Shown: positions 34,250-43,385, counted from the first letter of the stretch. The stretch is 64,000 nt of DNA from Pinibacter aurantiacus (GCF_019130065.1 NZ_JAHSPG010000001.1:806001-870000); one strand, 5' to 3'. Numbers and translations are program-made. Notes: generated by a model from the letters alone, not told the origin.

Positions 34250-35101
34250 GTGCAAACCAAAACCAACAATACTGGAAATCTCTACGCCGGTCCGCTGATC
34301 AGTGTGATCATTCCTGTCTTCAATGCTTCACAAACCATTGAGCGTACGCTTGAATCGATCGAAAATCAGACTTACAAAAATTTTGAAGTAATACTGGTAA
34401 ATGATGGTTCTACTGATGATAGCTGTGAAATCATCACACGCTATATCAACGCCCGGACAAATTCTTCGGGTATTTCTTATCAACTTCTTCACCAGGTAAA
34501 CAAGGGAGTTTCTGTTGCTAGAAATTTTGGTTTGCGTAGTGCAACCGGTGCGTTTGTTGCATTGCTTGATGCGGATGATGAATGGCTTCCCGAAAAAACA
34601 GAAAAGCAACTTGCCGTTTTACAAAACGATCCCCAAATTGATCTTATTGGTACCAACTTTAATAATGGCGTCATTTTCTTTTCGGGTTATGCAAAAACAA
34701 AAAAATTGCATCTGGTAACATTGAAACAGTTACTGTATAAGAATTTCTTTGCAACGCCTACCATAATTTATAGAAGGGCGATTGTGGAAAAGGATATTTT
34801 CTTTAACGAAGGCATGAAATTTATGGAAGATCAAAACTACTGGATGAGAATATGTCTCGCCGGATTTTCGTGCGCCTTCCTGAATGAAAATCTCGTAATA
34901 GCTGGCAATGGCAAACCTCCTTTTGGTCACGCCGGTTTGTCTTCAAATCTTCCTGCAATGGAGAAAGGTGAACTGTATAATCTTCGACATGTTTACGAAA
35001 ACAAAGCGATAGGAGTTGTTGAATATAATTTTCTGAAACTGTTTTCTACTTTAAAATTTCTGAGAAGATTATTCATTTCCAGCTTGAGAAAGAATGTTTA
35101 A
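34250..35101 (+). CDS. Glycosyltransferase family 2
   Basis: 283 residues from the GTG at 34250; no in-frame ATG precedes the GT-A core and a TTG at 34205 overlaps a promoter-like TATCTTTTG. Core: ISVIIPVFNASQTIERTLESI, FEVILVNDGSTDDS, VSVARNFGLRSATGAFVALLDADDEWLPEK with the DAD metal motif, and EDQNYWMRI as the acidic acceptor region. Sugar and acceptor unknown. Belongs with the adjacent oxidoreductase and glycosyltransferase in a polysaccharide cluster. Confidence 0.88.
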   Translation: MQTKTNNTGNLYAGPLISVIIPVFNASQTIERTLESIENQTYKNFEVILVNDGSTDDSCEIITRYINARTNSSGISYQLLHQVNKGVSVARNFGLRSATGAFVALLDADDEWLPEKTEKQLAVLQNDPQIDLIGTNFNNGVIFFSGYAKTKKLHLVTLKQLLYKNFFATPTIIYRRAIVEKDIFFNEGMKFMEDQNYWMRICLAGFSCAFLNENLVIAGNGKPPFGHAGLSSNLPAMEKGELYNLRHVYENKAIGVVEYNFLKLFSTLKFLRRLFISSLRKNV

Positions 35102-35282
35102 ATATTTTTTGAATAAGCTGAAAGCTATGTTAAATCTAGGCTTTCACAACTTGTGTTAAACCTTTTGTTTTTGACTCTGTTAATATAAGAGGCTTTATTA
35201 GTAATAACTGGAACGGCTCAGTCAACTACGAATGGAAGTGAAGAGAAAATAATTTCCTTTTACTAAACGTTATTGGCACCTC

Positions 35283-36404
35283 GTGGAGAAACACTTACAT
35301 ATGGTTTGCCTTGATGTCCCCTACCCAATGGATAACGGCGGCATGTTCGACTTATTTTGCAAGATAAGAGCACTTCATGATATTGGTATTAAGGTTCATC
35401 TGCATTGCTTTGAATATGGCCGCGGCGAACAATCTGAACTAAACAAATATTGCGAAGAGGTTTTGTATTACAAGCGGGCCAATGGCCACAAAGGCTTTTC
35501 CGTTAATATTCCATACATCGTTGCATCAAGGCGTTGCGAAAAACTGCTTGCCAACCTGCTCAAGGATGACTATCCTATTTTGCTGGAAGGTGTTCATTGC
35601 ACCCATCATATATTCAATAATCTGATGAGGGATAGAAAAATTTTGCTACGACTTCACAATGTAGAATCTGATTACTATTATCATTTGTACAAGCATGAAA
35701 GATTTCTCCCAAGAAAATTATATTACTATCTGGAAAGTAAGTTGCTGAAAAATTATGAAAGGAAAGTAGCGCAGCAGGTTCCCATCATTGCATTGGCGCT
35801 AAAAGATGCGGCTATTTACAAGGAAAATTTTCATGCAAAAGATATCAATTACGTGCCTCCATTTATTCCTTTTACAGATGTTAAAAGCGAAGAAGGGCTT
35901 GGTACATTTTGTCTTTATCATGGCAATTTAAGTCGTGCTGAAAATGATAAAGCAGCAAGATGGCTAATAAAAAATGTTTTCAACAAAATTGAAAAGCCCT
36001 TTATTATCGCGGGAAAAAACCCGACTGCAAGATTGAGACGGCTCGTTCAGGTAAACCCGCACGTTCATTTGGTAGAAAACCCCGATGAGGCTGAAATGCA
36101 GGACCTGATTGCAAAAGCGCAGATAAATATCCTGCCGTCATTTAATGGAACGGGCTTCGAATTAAAACTTCTAAATGCGCTTTTTAATGGGCGACACTGC
36201 GTGGTAAACATTCCGGCGGTGCAAGATACAGGTATTGAAGAAACCTGTCACATTGCAACAGATGAAAACAGTTTCCGTAAAATAATTTCGCAGCTGTACT
36301 ACAAACCATTTTCTGAATCTGAAATACAACTGCGAAAAAAATTATTGGTAGCCTTCAACAATAATAAAAATGCGGAAGCGCTTGTTAGATTGATATGGGT
36401 GTGA
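35283..36404 (+). CDS. GT-B type glycosyltransferase
   Basis: 373 residues from a GTG start; starting at the later ATG 35301 would remove part of the first strand (KHLHMVCLDVPYPMDNGGMF). Acceptor domain with HLHCFEYGRGEQSELNKYC, then a nucleotide-sugar half with FCLYHGNLSRAENDKAARWL, PFIIAGKNPTARLRRLV, and INILPSFNGTGFELKLLNAL with the E near the sugar-binding loop. It resembles GT4-like enzymes. The 181-bp spacer before it shows no feature. Likely a late step in the same glycan pathway. Confidence 0.82.
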   Translation: MEKHLHMVCLDVPYPMDNGGMFDLFCKIRALHDIGIKVHLHCFEYGRGEQSELNKYCEEVLYYKRANGHKGFSVNIPYIVASRRCEKLLANLLKDDYPILLEGVHCTHHIFNNLMRDRKILLRLHNVESDYYYHLYKHERFLPRKLYYYLESKLLKNYERKVAQQVPIIALALKDAAIYKENFHAKDINYVPPFIPFTDVKSEEGLGTFCLYHGNLSRAENDKAARWLIKNVFNKIEKPFIIAGKNPTARLRRLVQVNPHVHLVENPDEAEMQDLIAKAQINILPSFNGTGFELKLLNALFNGRHCVVNIPAVQDTGIEETCHIATDENSFRKIISQLYYKPFSESEIQLRKKLLVAFNNNKNAEALVRLIWV

Positions 36405-36449
36405 TGGCTGAACGCTTAATGCAAAACGCTCGTTTGCTATGCACTGTCA

Positions 36450-37136
36450 CTAAATTGATATAGTGGCGTTATCTTCTACCCTTCCTCTTTCTGTTTTTAA
36501 GGTACGTGCAGGATATTTTGAAATAACAATATAATCGTGTGTAGCCATTATGATGGCTGTACCATAATCGCGGCAGATGTGGAACAAGAGCTGCATGATC
36601 TCATCAGAGGTTTCCGGATCGAGGTTTCCTGTTGGCTCGTCTGCAAGGATCAGTTTTGGAGAATTCAACAAAGCACGTGCAATGTCTACTCTTTGCTGCT
36701 CACCGCCGCTCATTTCAAAAGGCATTTTAAAGCCTTTGCTTTTCAAACCTACTTTATCCAAAACGTCGGCTATCTTTTCGTCCATCAGTTTTTCATCTTT
36801 CCAACCGGTTGCGCGTAACACGAATTTCAGGTTGTCGTTTACATTTCTGTCTGTCAGCAGTTGAAAATCCTGGAACACCACGCCCAGGTTACGACGCAGG
36901 AAGGGCACTTTTTTCCAATCCATTTCTTTCAGGTTAAAACCCACAACAGTTCCCGTTCCCTGTTTCAATTGGAGATCACCATACAATGTTTTAAGCAAAC
37001 TCGATTTACCGGTACCGGTTTTACCCACCAGGTATACAAACTCACCTTTGTTTACTGTCACATTCACATCTTCCAAAACCAGGTTATCGCCCTGGTAAAT
37101 ATTCGCGTTGGTAATTTCTACAATTTTATCAGACAT
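36450..37136 (-). CDS. ftsE: Cell-division ATP-binding protein FtsE
   Basis: 228 residues. Walker [10 protein letters not shown], signature [15 protein letters not shown], Walker [14 protein letters not shown] and H-loop ATHDY. The small size and [23 protein letters not shown] start identify FtsE, which with FtsX activates peptidoglycan hydrolysis at the septum. ftsX is not adjacent, as is common in Bacteroidota. Own -7 box at 37169. Confidence 0.9.
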   Translation of the reverse strand: MSDKIVEITNANIYQGDNLVLEDVNVTVNKGEFVYLVGKTGTGKSSLLKTLYGDLQLKQGTGTVVGFNLKEMDWKKVPFLRRNLGVVFQDFQLLTDRNVNDNLKFVLRATGWKDEKLMDEKIADVLDKVGLKSKGFKMPFEMSGGEQQRVDIARALLNSPKLILADEPTGNLDPETSDEIMQLLFHICRDYGTAIIMATHDYIVISKYPARTLKTERGRVEDNATISI

Positions 37137-37168
37137 AATGCTTTATTCTATTTTAACCTGTTTGCTAA

Positions 37169-37176
37169 CAAAACTA
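37169..37176 (-). promoter_or_regulatory. -7 box of ftsE
   Basis: TAGTTTTG on the minus strand, exact TAnnTTTG, 32 nt before the ftsE ATG. Confidence 0.55.
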
Positions 37177-37213
37177 ATTAATTCTAAGATTTAAAACCAC
37201 TTCGTTACTAAAT

Positions 37214-37245
37214 ACAAAAAAGATACCTCGCAGGGTATCTTTTTA
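37214..37245. terminator. Bidirectional-looking terminator after the DUF2188 gene
   Basis: Stem AAAAAGATACC/GGTATCTTTTT (37216-37226, 37234-37244), T tracts on both strands. Serves the minus-strand gene ending at 37265. Confidence 0.85.
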
Positions 37246-37264
37246 CTTCAAACAATAAAATAAG

Positions 37265-37507
37265 TTATTTAGTGCCAGCCATTGTATAATTTTCTGTTTT
37301 TTCAATAGCACCGCATCTTCCATGAACAATCATCTGGGAATGCTTATTCTGAGCGATATTTCGCGCAATAGTGATAGCTTCAGCCTTTGAATCTGTAATA
37401 ACAGTAAACGTTTTCGCATTCAGAGCTTTAACCATCCAGCCAGTACCTCCTAACGGAATCACCAGTTGAATATCATCCACGCTTTTATTTGAACGAGTCG
37501 TTTTCAT
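37265..37507 (-). CDS. DUF2188 domain protein
   Basis: 80 residues, soluble. Pattern LVIPLGGTGWMVKALNAK, TDSKAEAITIARNIAQNKHS and QMIVHGRCGAIEKTENY matches DUF2188, a small domain of unknown function. It lies 9 nt downstream of the HEPN-like gene but has its own TAGCTTTG box overlapping that gene stop, which would give an almost leaderless mRNA. Paired function with the HEPN-like gene is a guess. Confidence 0.75.
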   Translation of the reverse strand: MKTTRSNKSVDDIQLVIPLGGTGWMVKALNAKTFTVITDSKAEAITIARNIAQNKHSQMIVHGRCGAIEKTENYTMAGTK

Positions 37508-37511
37508 ATTG

Positions 37512-37519
37512 CAAAGCTA
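37512..37519 (-). promoter_or_regulatory. -7 box of the DUF2188 gene, overlapping a stop codon
   Basis: TAGCTTTG; its TAG is also the stop of the HEPN-like gene. It ends 4 nt before the ATG at 37507, so transcription would start at about the start codon. Confidence 0.5.
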
Positions 37520-37972
37520 AACTATTTGTTTTAGAACAATATTAGCAGCAGCTATAAAATCCTTGGCCCTTTTTGCAGTCCAATTTTGTCGAACATATCT
37601 TTTTTCAGGATTCCAGCAACACACTAATTGCCATTCGTTGTTATATGATGCTTTAATTCGAGTCTCAGCACCACTATATTTAATCAAATCAGTTAATTTA
37701 TGATTTCTAATTTGCCTTATTTGACTAAGCGGTATTCCCCCATTAATAGTGTTGAAGGCAGCTAGTTGATTAGGAAACTGCTGCATTTCACCAGCTGTCT
37801 CTGGAAAACCACTCGCAAACCCAAGATTTATGCTCAATTTTCTCTTGAAACTAAATTCCAGCGCATATCCCATTATGTATACAGCACCATTGTATCGTTG
37901 ATTTTGCATCAATATTTCAGCGTCCTTTAGTTTTTGTGTGGCGAGGTACTTAAGCGTTTGCAAACCAATCAT
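37517..37972 (-). CDS. HEPN-like domain protein
   Basis: 151 residues from the ATG at 37972 (a TTG upstream overlaps the promoter box). Helical N-terminus LATQKLKDAEILMQNQRYNGAVYIMGYALEFSFKRKL has the HEPN look. R86-x4-H91 (RQIRNH) would match the Rx4-6H motif of HEPN ribonucleases. The C-terminal part ends with AKRAKDFIAAANIVLKQIV. HEPN proteins are often toxins of RNA-targeting systems, usually with a MNT nucleotidyltransferase; none is here. The neighbour is a DUF2188 gene. RNase activity is inference. Confidence 0.6.
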   Translation of the reverse strand: MIGLQTLKYLATQKLKDAEILMQNQRYNGAVYIMGYALEFSFKRKLSINLGFASGFPETAGEMQQFPNQLAAFNTINGGIPLSQIRQIRNHKLTDLIKYSGAETRIKASYNNEWQLVCCWNPEKRYVRQNWTAKRAKDFIAAANIVLKQIV

Positions 37973-37981
37973 AACAGAACG

Positions 37982-37989
37982 CAAAACTA
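37982..37989 (-). promoter_or_regulatory. -7 box of the HEPN-like gene
   Basis: TAGTTTTG on the minus strand, exact TAnnTTTG, 9 nt before the ATG at 37972. Confidence 0.55.
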
Positions 37990-38033
37990 ATTAACGGCAA
38001 CAGATATCCGTTTTAGTATTGGGACAATATTTG

Positions 38034-39527
38034 TTAGTTAAAGAACACATATGCCAGCACTATCGACGTGATAATCCCCACCAAATCGGCAAGCAACATT
38101 GCAGAGATGGAATAGCGTGTATCTTTTACGGCGACTGCGCCGAAGTAAACCGCAATTACATAAAACGTAGTATCGGAAGACCCTTGCAACACGCAAGACA
38201 AACGGCCCGCAAAGGAATCCGGTCCGTGGTTGGTCATTGTGGCGATCATCATGCCGCGGGCTCCGCTACCACTAAGTGGCTTTATAAGCGCCGTTGGCAA
38301 ACCATCCACAAATCTTGTGTCGACATGCATAGCGGTAAACAAACTTTTCATGGCATTGATGATAGCATCAAAAGTGCCGCTGGTCGTGAGTAAACTGATT
38401 GCTACCAACATTCCTACCAGATAGGGAATGATTCTAATGGCCGTTTCAAACCCACCTTTTGCACCATCGATAAATGCATCAAAAACATTGATCTTTTTAT
38501 AAACGCCGCCTATAACAATTAAAAGAAAAATAGTAAGGATAAGGCCATTACTAATCACACTTGAGAATGATTGAACGCCTTTAAAATCCAGCGTCCGCAA
38601 ATAAATCACCAGCACGGCGATCAATGCAGACAAGCCTCCAACCCACGCCAGTATTACAGGCTGCAGCAGATTTATTTTTTGCTTAATGGAAACAATGATC
38701 ATTGCCGCCAATGTAGCTGCAAAAGTGGCGATCATGCAAGGCACAAAAATATCGGTTGGGTTGGCGGCTTTCAGTGCGGATCGTGCCGCGATGATGCTCA
38801 CGGGAATCAATGTTAAGCCTGATGCATGGAGACAAAGGAACATGATCTGTGCATTGGAAGCCCTTTCCTTGTTGGGATTTAGCTCTTGCAAGCTTTCCAT
38901 TGCCTTGATGCCAAAAGGTGTCGCAGCATTGTCAAGGTTCAATAAGTTGGCCGAAAAATTCATGATCATGTGACCCATTGCCGGATGATCTTTGGGCAAT
39001 TCTGGAAATAATTTCGAGAAAAACGGGCCAATCAGTTTCGACAAAAATCTTATCCCACCCGCCTTTTCCGCGATGGCCAAAAATCCCATAAACAGCGCCA
39101 TTATCCCGATAAGATTCAAACAAATATTCACGGAGTTGAGACAGGTTTGAATAATGCCATCCGTTTTGCGCACCAGCTTTTTCCCAACTTCTTTATAGGT
39201 AACCAGTTTTGCATGTGGATATAATGCTTGCAATTGGTTAACAGAATCCGACTGCAATTGGTTTGATATGATCACGTTTGGCGCATGGACAGAATCGGCG
39301 GCAACATATCCATAGTTGGCAATATTTTCAGAAAACTTTTTTCGCGAAGCGGCCTCCATTATCGCAGGTTCGCCTACTGTCGCATAGTAAACTGTTTCAT
39401 AGGCATCGCTCGATTTCCCCACCACCATCCTGCTGAAAATATCTTTATCCTGCAGCGCAAAATACTTGAACGCTCCCACCAGAACCGCAACAATTATAAA
39501 TGCCGACCATATCCTGCTTAATGCCAT
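38034..39527 (-). CDS. Fused SpmA/SpmB-like nucleoside-recognition (Gate) domain membrane protein
   Basis: 497 residues with about 10-12 helices. The first half, after a ~100-residue extracytoplasmic insert, matches SpmA (LNLIGIMALFMGFLAIAEKAG, NFSANLLNLDNAATPFGIKAM, LCLHASGLTLIPVSIIAARS). The second half matches SpmB (ETAIRIIPYLVGMLVAISLL, GLPTALIKPLSGSGARGMMIA, GSSDTTFYVIAVYFGAV). In Bacillus the two are separate spore-maturation proteins. Bacteroidota do not sporulate, so the substrate here is unknown. Confidence 0.9.
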   Translation of the reverse strand: MALSRIWSAFIIVAVLVGAFKYFALQDKDIFSRMVVGKSSDAYETVYYATVGEPAIMEAASRKKFSENIANYGYVAADSVHAPNVIISNQLQSDSVNQLQALYPHAKLVTYKEVGKKLVRKTDGIIQTCLNSVNICLNLIGIMALFMGFLAIAEKAGGIRFLSKLIGPFFSKLFPELPKDHPAMGHMIMNFSANLLNLDNAATPFGIKAMESLQELNPNKERASNAQIMFLCLHASGLTLIPVSIIAARSALKAANPTDIFVPCMIATFAATLAAMIIVSIKQKINLLQPVILAWVGGLSALIAVLVIYLRTLDFKGVQSFSSVISNGLILTIFLLIVIGGVYKKINVFDAFIDGAKGGFETAIRIIPYLVGMLVAISLLTTSGTFDAIINAMKSLFTAMHVDTRFVDGLPTALIKPLSGSGARGMMIATMTNHGPDSFAGRLSCVLQGSSDTTFYVIAVYFGAVAVKDTRYSISAMLLADLVGIITSIVLAYVFFN

Positions 39528-39532
39528 GAGAC

Positions 39533-39713
39533 AATTTGAAAATTTGAAAATATGTTAATTTGAAAATGCTTTCTGTGCAAAATGCCAATATACGACTGAA
39601 TTACCTGATATAAAACGAGTTATTTTGATTTTATTGCCTAAAAGCAAAAATCAATTCACTCGCGAACTGGCTGTTTCATTTTCAAATTTTCAAATTCTCA
39701 AATTTTCAAATTA
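39533..39713. repeat. Word-repeat inverted pair between divergent genes
   Basis: Left arm 39533-39568 (CAATTTGAAAATTTG, TTAATTTGAAAATG) and right arm 39677-39713 (CATTTTCAAATTTTC words). The ~108-nt loop has no recognised feature. Confidence 0.85.
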
Positions 39714-39718
39714 GCCGT

Positions 39719-39726
39719 TATCTTTG
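39719..39726 (+). promoter_or_regulatory. -7 box of ychF
   Basis: TATCTTTG, exact TAnnTTTG, 50 nt before the ATG and 5 nt after the repeat arm. Confidence 0.6.
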
Positions 39727-39776
39727 CGCCCCGGATAACGGACTCAATACATTTAAATTAATAAACATATATAATC

Positions 39777-40877
39777 ATGGGATTGAAAGCAGGGATTGTA
39801 GGATTACCAAACGTTGGAAAATCTACCTTGTTTAACGCAGTTAGTAACAGTGCAAAAGCTCAGGCCAGCAACTACCGTTTCTGTACCATCGAGCCAAACG
39901 TTGGTTTGGTAGATGTGCCGGATCAGAGAATAGATAAACTGGCAGAACTGGTTAAACCAAACCGCACTGTGCCTACGCAAATTGAAATCGTTGACATCGC
40001 AGGTCTTGTTCGTGGTGCCAGCAAAGGCGAAGGTTTAGGAAACAAATTCCTTGCAAACATTCGTGAAGTAGACGCGATTGTTCACGTGATCCGCTGTTTT
40101 GAAGATGAAAACGTTCTTCGCGATGAAGGAGCGATCAATCCTGTTAGTGATAAAGAAATCATCGATACAGAATTGCAATTGAAGGACCTTGAAAGTGTTG
40201 ATAAAAAATACCAGCGTTCTGAAAAGCTTGCTAAGACAGGCGATGCAAAAATAAAAGCAGAATTCGAAGTATTGAAACGCTGCAAGGCACATTTGGAGCA
40301 AGGGAAAAGCATTCGTTCGCTTGACCTGAGCAAAGAAGATAAAGCTGCCATCGCAGATCTGTTTCTTTTGACAGAGAAACCTGTATTGTATGTTGCCAAC
40401 GTTGACGAGCCTTCTATGCACACTGGAAATAAATATTCCCAGGCGTTGCAGGCTGCCGTTGCTGAAGAAGATGCAAAGGTGATTGTAATGAACAACTCCA
40501 TTGAAGCGCAAATTGCAGAAATGGAAAATGCTGATGATCGCGAATTGTTCATGGGTGAGTACCACATGGAGGAGCCGGCTTTGAACAAACTGATCCGTTC
40601 TACGTATAGCCTGTTGCAACTGCAAACTTACTTCACTGCCGGTGTACAGGAAGTTCGCGCATGGACAATTCATGAAGGTTGGAAAGCGCCGCAAGCCGCA
40701 AGCGTGATCCACACTGACTTTGAAAAAGGCTTTATTAAGGCTGAGGTTATTGCTTTCAACGACTTCGTAACACTTGGTTCAGAAGCAGCTTGCCGCGAAG
40801 CCGGTAAACTAAGAATCGAGGGCAAGGAATATATTGTGAAGGATGGCGATGTGATGCACTTCCGCTTTAACGTGTAA
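39777..40877 (+). CDS. ychF: Redox-regulated ATPase YchF/OLA1
   Basis: 366 residues. Obg-like P-loop GLPNVGKST (9-17), switch region [35 protein letters not shown], and C-terminal TGS domain with [25 protein letters not shown]. YchF hydrolyses ATP rather than GTP because of a changed G4 region (here YVANVDE), and takes part in translation and stress responses. Highly conserved; start and length are typical. Confidence 0.97.
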   Translation: MGLKAGIVGLPNVGKSTLFNAVSNSAKAQASNYRFCTIEPNVGLVDVPDQRIDKLAELVKPNRTVPTQIEIVDIAGLVRGASKGEGLGNKFLANIREVDAIVHVIRCFEDENVLRDEGAINPVSDKEIIDTELQLKDLESVDKKYQRSEKLAKTGDAKIKAEFEVLKRCKAHLEQGKSIRSLDLSKEDKAAIADLFLLTEKPVLYVANVDEPSMHTGNKYSQALQAAVAEEDAKVIVMNNSIEAQIAEMENADDRELFMGEYHMEEPALNKLIRSTYSLLQLQTYFTAGVQEVRAWTIHEGWKAPQAASVIHTDFEKGFIKAEVIAFNDFVTLGSEAACREAGKLRIEGKEYIVKDGDVMHFRFNV

Positions 40878-41015
40878 TGGAGAGTTGAGAGTTAATTTTT
40901 CAACCAAAAAAATTAAAAAACGGGTTGAGCAGATATTCTGTTCAACCCGTTTTTATTTAGAAAAGATTTGAAATTGGCCCAATCACTCTCAACTCTCCCT
41001 TCTCAACTCTCAACT
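40877..41015. repeat. GAGAGTTG / CTCTCAAC arms around a terminator, convergent genes
   Basis: Left arm 40877-40895 starts at the ychF stop; right arm 40985-41015 reaches the stop of the convergent gene. The terminator 40915-40953 is inside. Confidence 0.85.
40915..40953. terminator. Bidirectional intrinsic terminator between convergent genes
   Basis: Stem AAAAACGGGTTGA..CAG/CTG..TCAACCCGTTTTT with one mismatch, T tracts on both strands. Confidence 0.9.
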
Positions 41016-41514
41016 ACACCAAATATGCTCCCGTAACCTCCCCTTCTTCCACTTCCACAAAAATGTGCTCCTGCAAAGTAGTAGCGAGTGAAACACCAAC
41101 GTAATCTGTGTTTACCGGATACACTTTATGTGTTCTTTCAACCAAGGCAAGGGTTTGAATCTTTTTAGGATGAAACTGCAAGAAAGGTTTCAGCGCGTAC
41201 AACATGGTTTTGCCGCTATTAGCCACATCATCTACAACGATAATGACTGCATCGTCAAAATTCTCAGCACTGCTAATCTCAATTTCGCCGGGGTTTCTTT
41301 TGTCGAGATTCAATTCTATAACATCTATGACACCGGAAAAAATAGACTGCAATAGTTTTTTAAGAAAATATGCCATCGCAACCCCATTATCCTTAATACC
41401 GGCAAGGATCAGGCGCTTTTCTCCCACATTTTGCTCCGCTATCTCATAAGCCATTCTTTCCAGCTTTTTTGTTGCTATCTGTTTATTGAGAATATAGTTC
41501 TTTTGCTCGCTCAT
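41014..41514 (-). CDS. PyrR-like phosphoribosyltransferase
   Basis: 166 residues. PRPP-binding motif AVIIVVDDVANSGKTM and the conserved tail region LALVERTHKVYPVNTDYVGV, both as in PyrR/uracil PRT-type enzymes; the hood region starts LNKQIATKKLERMAYEIAEQ. PyrR controls pyr operons and has weak uracil phosphoribosyltransferase activity; no pyr gene is near, so it may be a salvage enzyme. Hypoxanthine PRT is less likely because of the RTHKxxP..DYVG segment. The TAG stop touches a repeat arm. Confidence 0.85.
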   Translation of the reverse strand: MSEQKNYILNKQIATKKLERMAYEIAEQNVGEKRLILAGIKDNGVAMAYFLKKLLQSIFSGVIDVIELNLDKRNPGEIEISSAENFDDAVIIVVDDVANSGKTMLYALKPFLQFHPKKIQTLALVERTHKVYPVNTDYVGVSLATTLQEHIFVEVEEGEVTGAYLV

Positions 41515-41521
41515 CGTTCAT

Positions 41522-41689
41522 TAATTGAAAATGGAAAATTGAAAGTTGAAAGTTAAGGAGAAAATGGTGAATCGTGAGTCGTGAATATGTCCGGGAATAT
41601 AAAATCAAAAAATCATAACAAATCATCAAAATCATGACGATCTGCGTTCTTCCACCCATTTTCAACTTTCAATTTTCCATTTTCAATTA
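41522..41689. repeat. Composite repeat spacer between divergent genes
   Basis: Outer pair: left 41522-41554 (AATTGAAAATGG, GTTGAAAG) and right 41657-41689 (CATTTTCAACTTTC, CCATTTTCAATT). Inside are a GTGAATCGTGAGTCGTGAAT array (41563-41584) and a right-type half of the CATGACGATCTGCGTTC family (41606-41650) with no left half. Confidence 0.85.
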
Positions 41690-41726
41690 TCTAAACTAAT
41701 TTCGGGCACGTAATCAAAAACTTGCT

Positions 41727-43043
41727 ATGCACATTTTTCAGCAAATTGCTTTTGTAGTCATTTTAGCTGTTGCCATTTGGATGTTCAGCAAAAGAATAGC
41801 TGCAATCCGAAGAAATATATTGTTGGGCAAAGATGAATCCTACAAAGACCATCCTTCCGATCGCTGGAAAAATGTGTTCCTGCTGGCTTTCGGACAAAAA
41901 AAGATGTTCCGCAACCCGACTGTGGCAGTTCTTCACTTCTTCGTATATGCGGGTTTTATCATCATCAATACCGAGGTCCTGGAAATATTGCTGGACGGCA
42001 TTTTTGGAACGCACCGTCTTTTCGCCGGCTTCCTCGGCAGTTTTTACGGTGTGCTGATCAATGGTTTTGAAATTCTGGCGGTTCTTACAATTATTGCCTG
42101 CGCAACTTTCCTCATACGCAGAAACATTATTAAACTAAAACGCTTTATCAGTCACGACCTCGATGGCTGGCCCCGCAGTGATGCCAACTACATTTTGATC
42201 ACCGAGATCGTTTTAATGATATTGTTCTTAAAAATGAATGCATGCGACACCGAGCTTCAGATTCGCGGCGTTGCACATTTCATAGAACACCCAACCGGCA
42301 ATTTCCTTTTCTCTCAATACCTGCATCCTTTATTAAATGGCTTCAGCGACAACACGCTTATGGCTTTTGAAAGAATTTGCTGGTGGCTGCACATTGTTGG
42401 TATTTTGGCATTCCTGAACTATCTGCCTTTTTCAAAGCACCTTCATATTCTGCTGGCATTTCCTAACGCTTACTATGCACGTTTAAAACCTGAAGGCTAT
42501 ATTAAAAATATGCCTGAGGTGCAAAATGAAGTATTGTATGCCATGCAGCCTGAACTGGCTCCTGCAGACGCGGCACCTCCCGCAAAATTTGGCGCCAAAG
42601 ATGTCGCAGATCTTAGCTGGCGCAATTTATTGGATGCTTACTCCTGCACGGAATGCGGACGTTGCACAGCGGCTTGTCCGGCCAACCAAACGGGCAAACT
42701 CCTTTCTCCGCGCAAGATCATGATGGATACCCGCGACCGCATTGAAGAGGTTGGTAAAAACATCGACACCAATGGTGAGTTTAAGGAAGATGGCAAAACA
42801 TTACTACACGATTACATCAGCGTCGAAGAGTTAAGAGCCTGCACTACCTGTAACGCCTGCGTGGAAGAATGCCCAGTGAGCATCAGCCCTCTTGAAATTA
42901 TTATGGAACTGCGTCGTTCATTGGTCATGGAAGAAAGTAACGCTCCGCAAGAATGGAACGGCATGTTCAGCAACGTAGAAAATAACTTTGCACCATGGAA
43001 GTTCTCACCGGATGACAGAGATCATTGGGCAGTGGAGAGCTAG
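41727..43043 (+). CDS. Membrane-bound (Fe-S) protein, HdrC/NarI-like fusion
   Basis: 438 residues. Six membrane helices in the first 250 residues (for example VAVLHFFVYAGFIIINTEVL, FERICWWLHIVGILAFLNYL) with His residues suited to heme b, then two 4Fe-4S motifs CTECGRCTAACP (C307-C317) and CTTCNACVEECP (C372-C382). Proteins like this carry electrons between quinones and soluble oxidoreductases, and usually have a CCG-domain subunit next door. Here no such gene follows; the only CCG gene in the window is at 1-425. Role is respiratory electron transfer with unknown partner. Confidence 0.88.
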   Translation: MHIFQQIAFVVILAVAIWMFSKRIAAIRRNILLGKDESYKDHPSDRWKNVFLLAFGQKKMFRNPTVAVLHFFVYAGFIIINTEVLEILLDGIFGTHRLFAGFLGSFYGVLINGFEILAVLTIIACATFLIRRNIIKLKRFISHDLDGWPRSDANYILITEIVLMILFLKMNACDTELQIRGVAHFIEHPTGNFLFSQYLHPLLNGFSDNTLMAFERICWWLHIVGILAFLNYLPFSKHLHILLAFPNAYYARLKPEGYIKNMPEVQNEVLYAMQPELAPADAAPPAKFGAKDVADLSWRNLLDAYSCTECGRCTAACPANQTGKLLSPRKIMMDTRDRIEEVGKNIDTNGEFKEDGKTLLHDYISVEELRACTTCNACVEECPVSISPLEIIMELRRSLVMEESNAPQEWNGMFSNVENNFAPWKFSPDDRDHWAVES

Positions 43044-43046
43044 AAG

Positions 43047-43080
43047 TCAGGAATTAGAAATTAGGAGTTAGGAATTAGAG
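43047..43080. repeat. AATTAGG-type arm at the Fe-S gene stop
   Basis: Lone left-type array (GGAATTAG, AAATTAGGAG, TTAGG words) 5 nt after the TAG. Confidence 0.75.
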
Positions 43081-43144
43081 GTCTCCGGTATATCTGAGAT
43101 ATGTAGATAGGATTATCAATGTTATGAAGCGAGCATTGGTAATC

Positions 43145-43372
43145 CTATTTTGCTTTTGTTGCGTCGCTCACTTCACCTGTTGAATAAGATCGAGCGGAAG
43201 GATCTCCCCAAAGGCATTTATCCTCGAAACTTTCAGCAGCCTCTGCCATTTCACGCAACCTTTCCACTTCCGTTTGAGTTAAATTATCTTCTCCTTTTTT
43301 CATCAATGCATCAATTTCATGCATTGCTACATCGTACGTGTCGTCGTTTTTAATTACCAATTTATCTCTCAT
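43145..43372 (-). CDS. Small protein like the N-terminal segment of HigA antitoxins
   Basis: 75 residues. YDVAMHEIDALMKKGEDNLTQTEVERLREMAEAAESFEDK resembles the segment that precedes the helix-turn-helix in HigA-type antitoxins (YEAALAEIDxLM...LVxAYE). The DNA-binding domain is absent; the protein ends in a polar tail (SYSTGEVSDATKAK). It may be a free-standing domain or a remnant. No toxin gene is adjacent. A TACTTTTG box lies 5 nt before the ATG. Confidence 0.55.
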   Translation of the reverse strand: MRDKLVIKNDDTYDVAMHEIDALMKKGEDNLTQTEVERLREMAEAAESFEDKCLWGDPSARSYSTGEVSDATKAK

Positions 43373-43377
43373 ACCTG

Positions 43378-43385
43378 CAAAAGTA
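43378..43385 (-). promoter_or_regulatory. -7 box of the HigA-like gene
   Basis: TACTTTTG on the minus strand, exact TAnnTTTG, 5 nt before the ATG at 43372; implies a nearly leaderless transcript. Confidence 0.5.

Noticed and set aside
35102-35282. Hidden gene between the two glycosyltransferases
   Set aside because: No frame with a start of reasonable length; nothing recognisable on either strand.
40035-40712. 225-residue - strand frame opposite ychF
   Set aside because: Antisense to a highly conserved gene; no domain seen.
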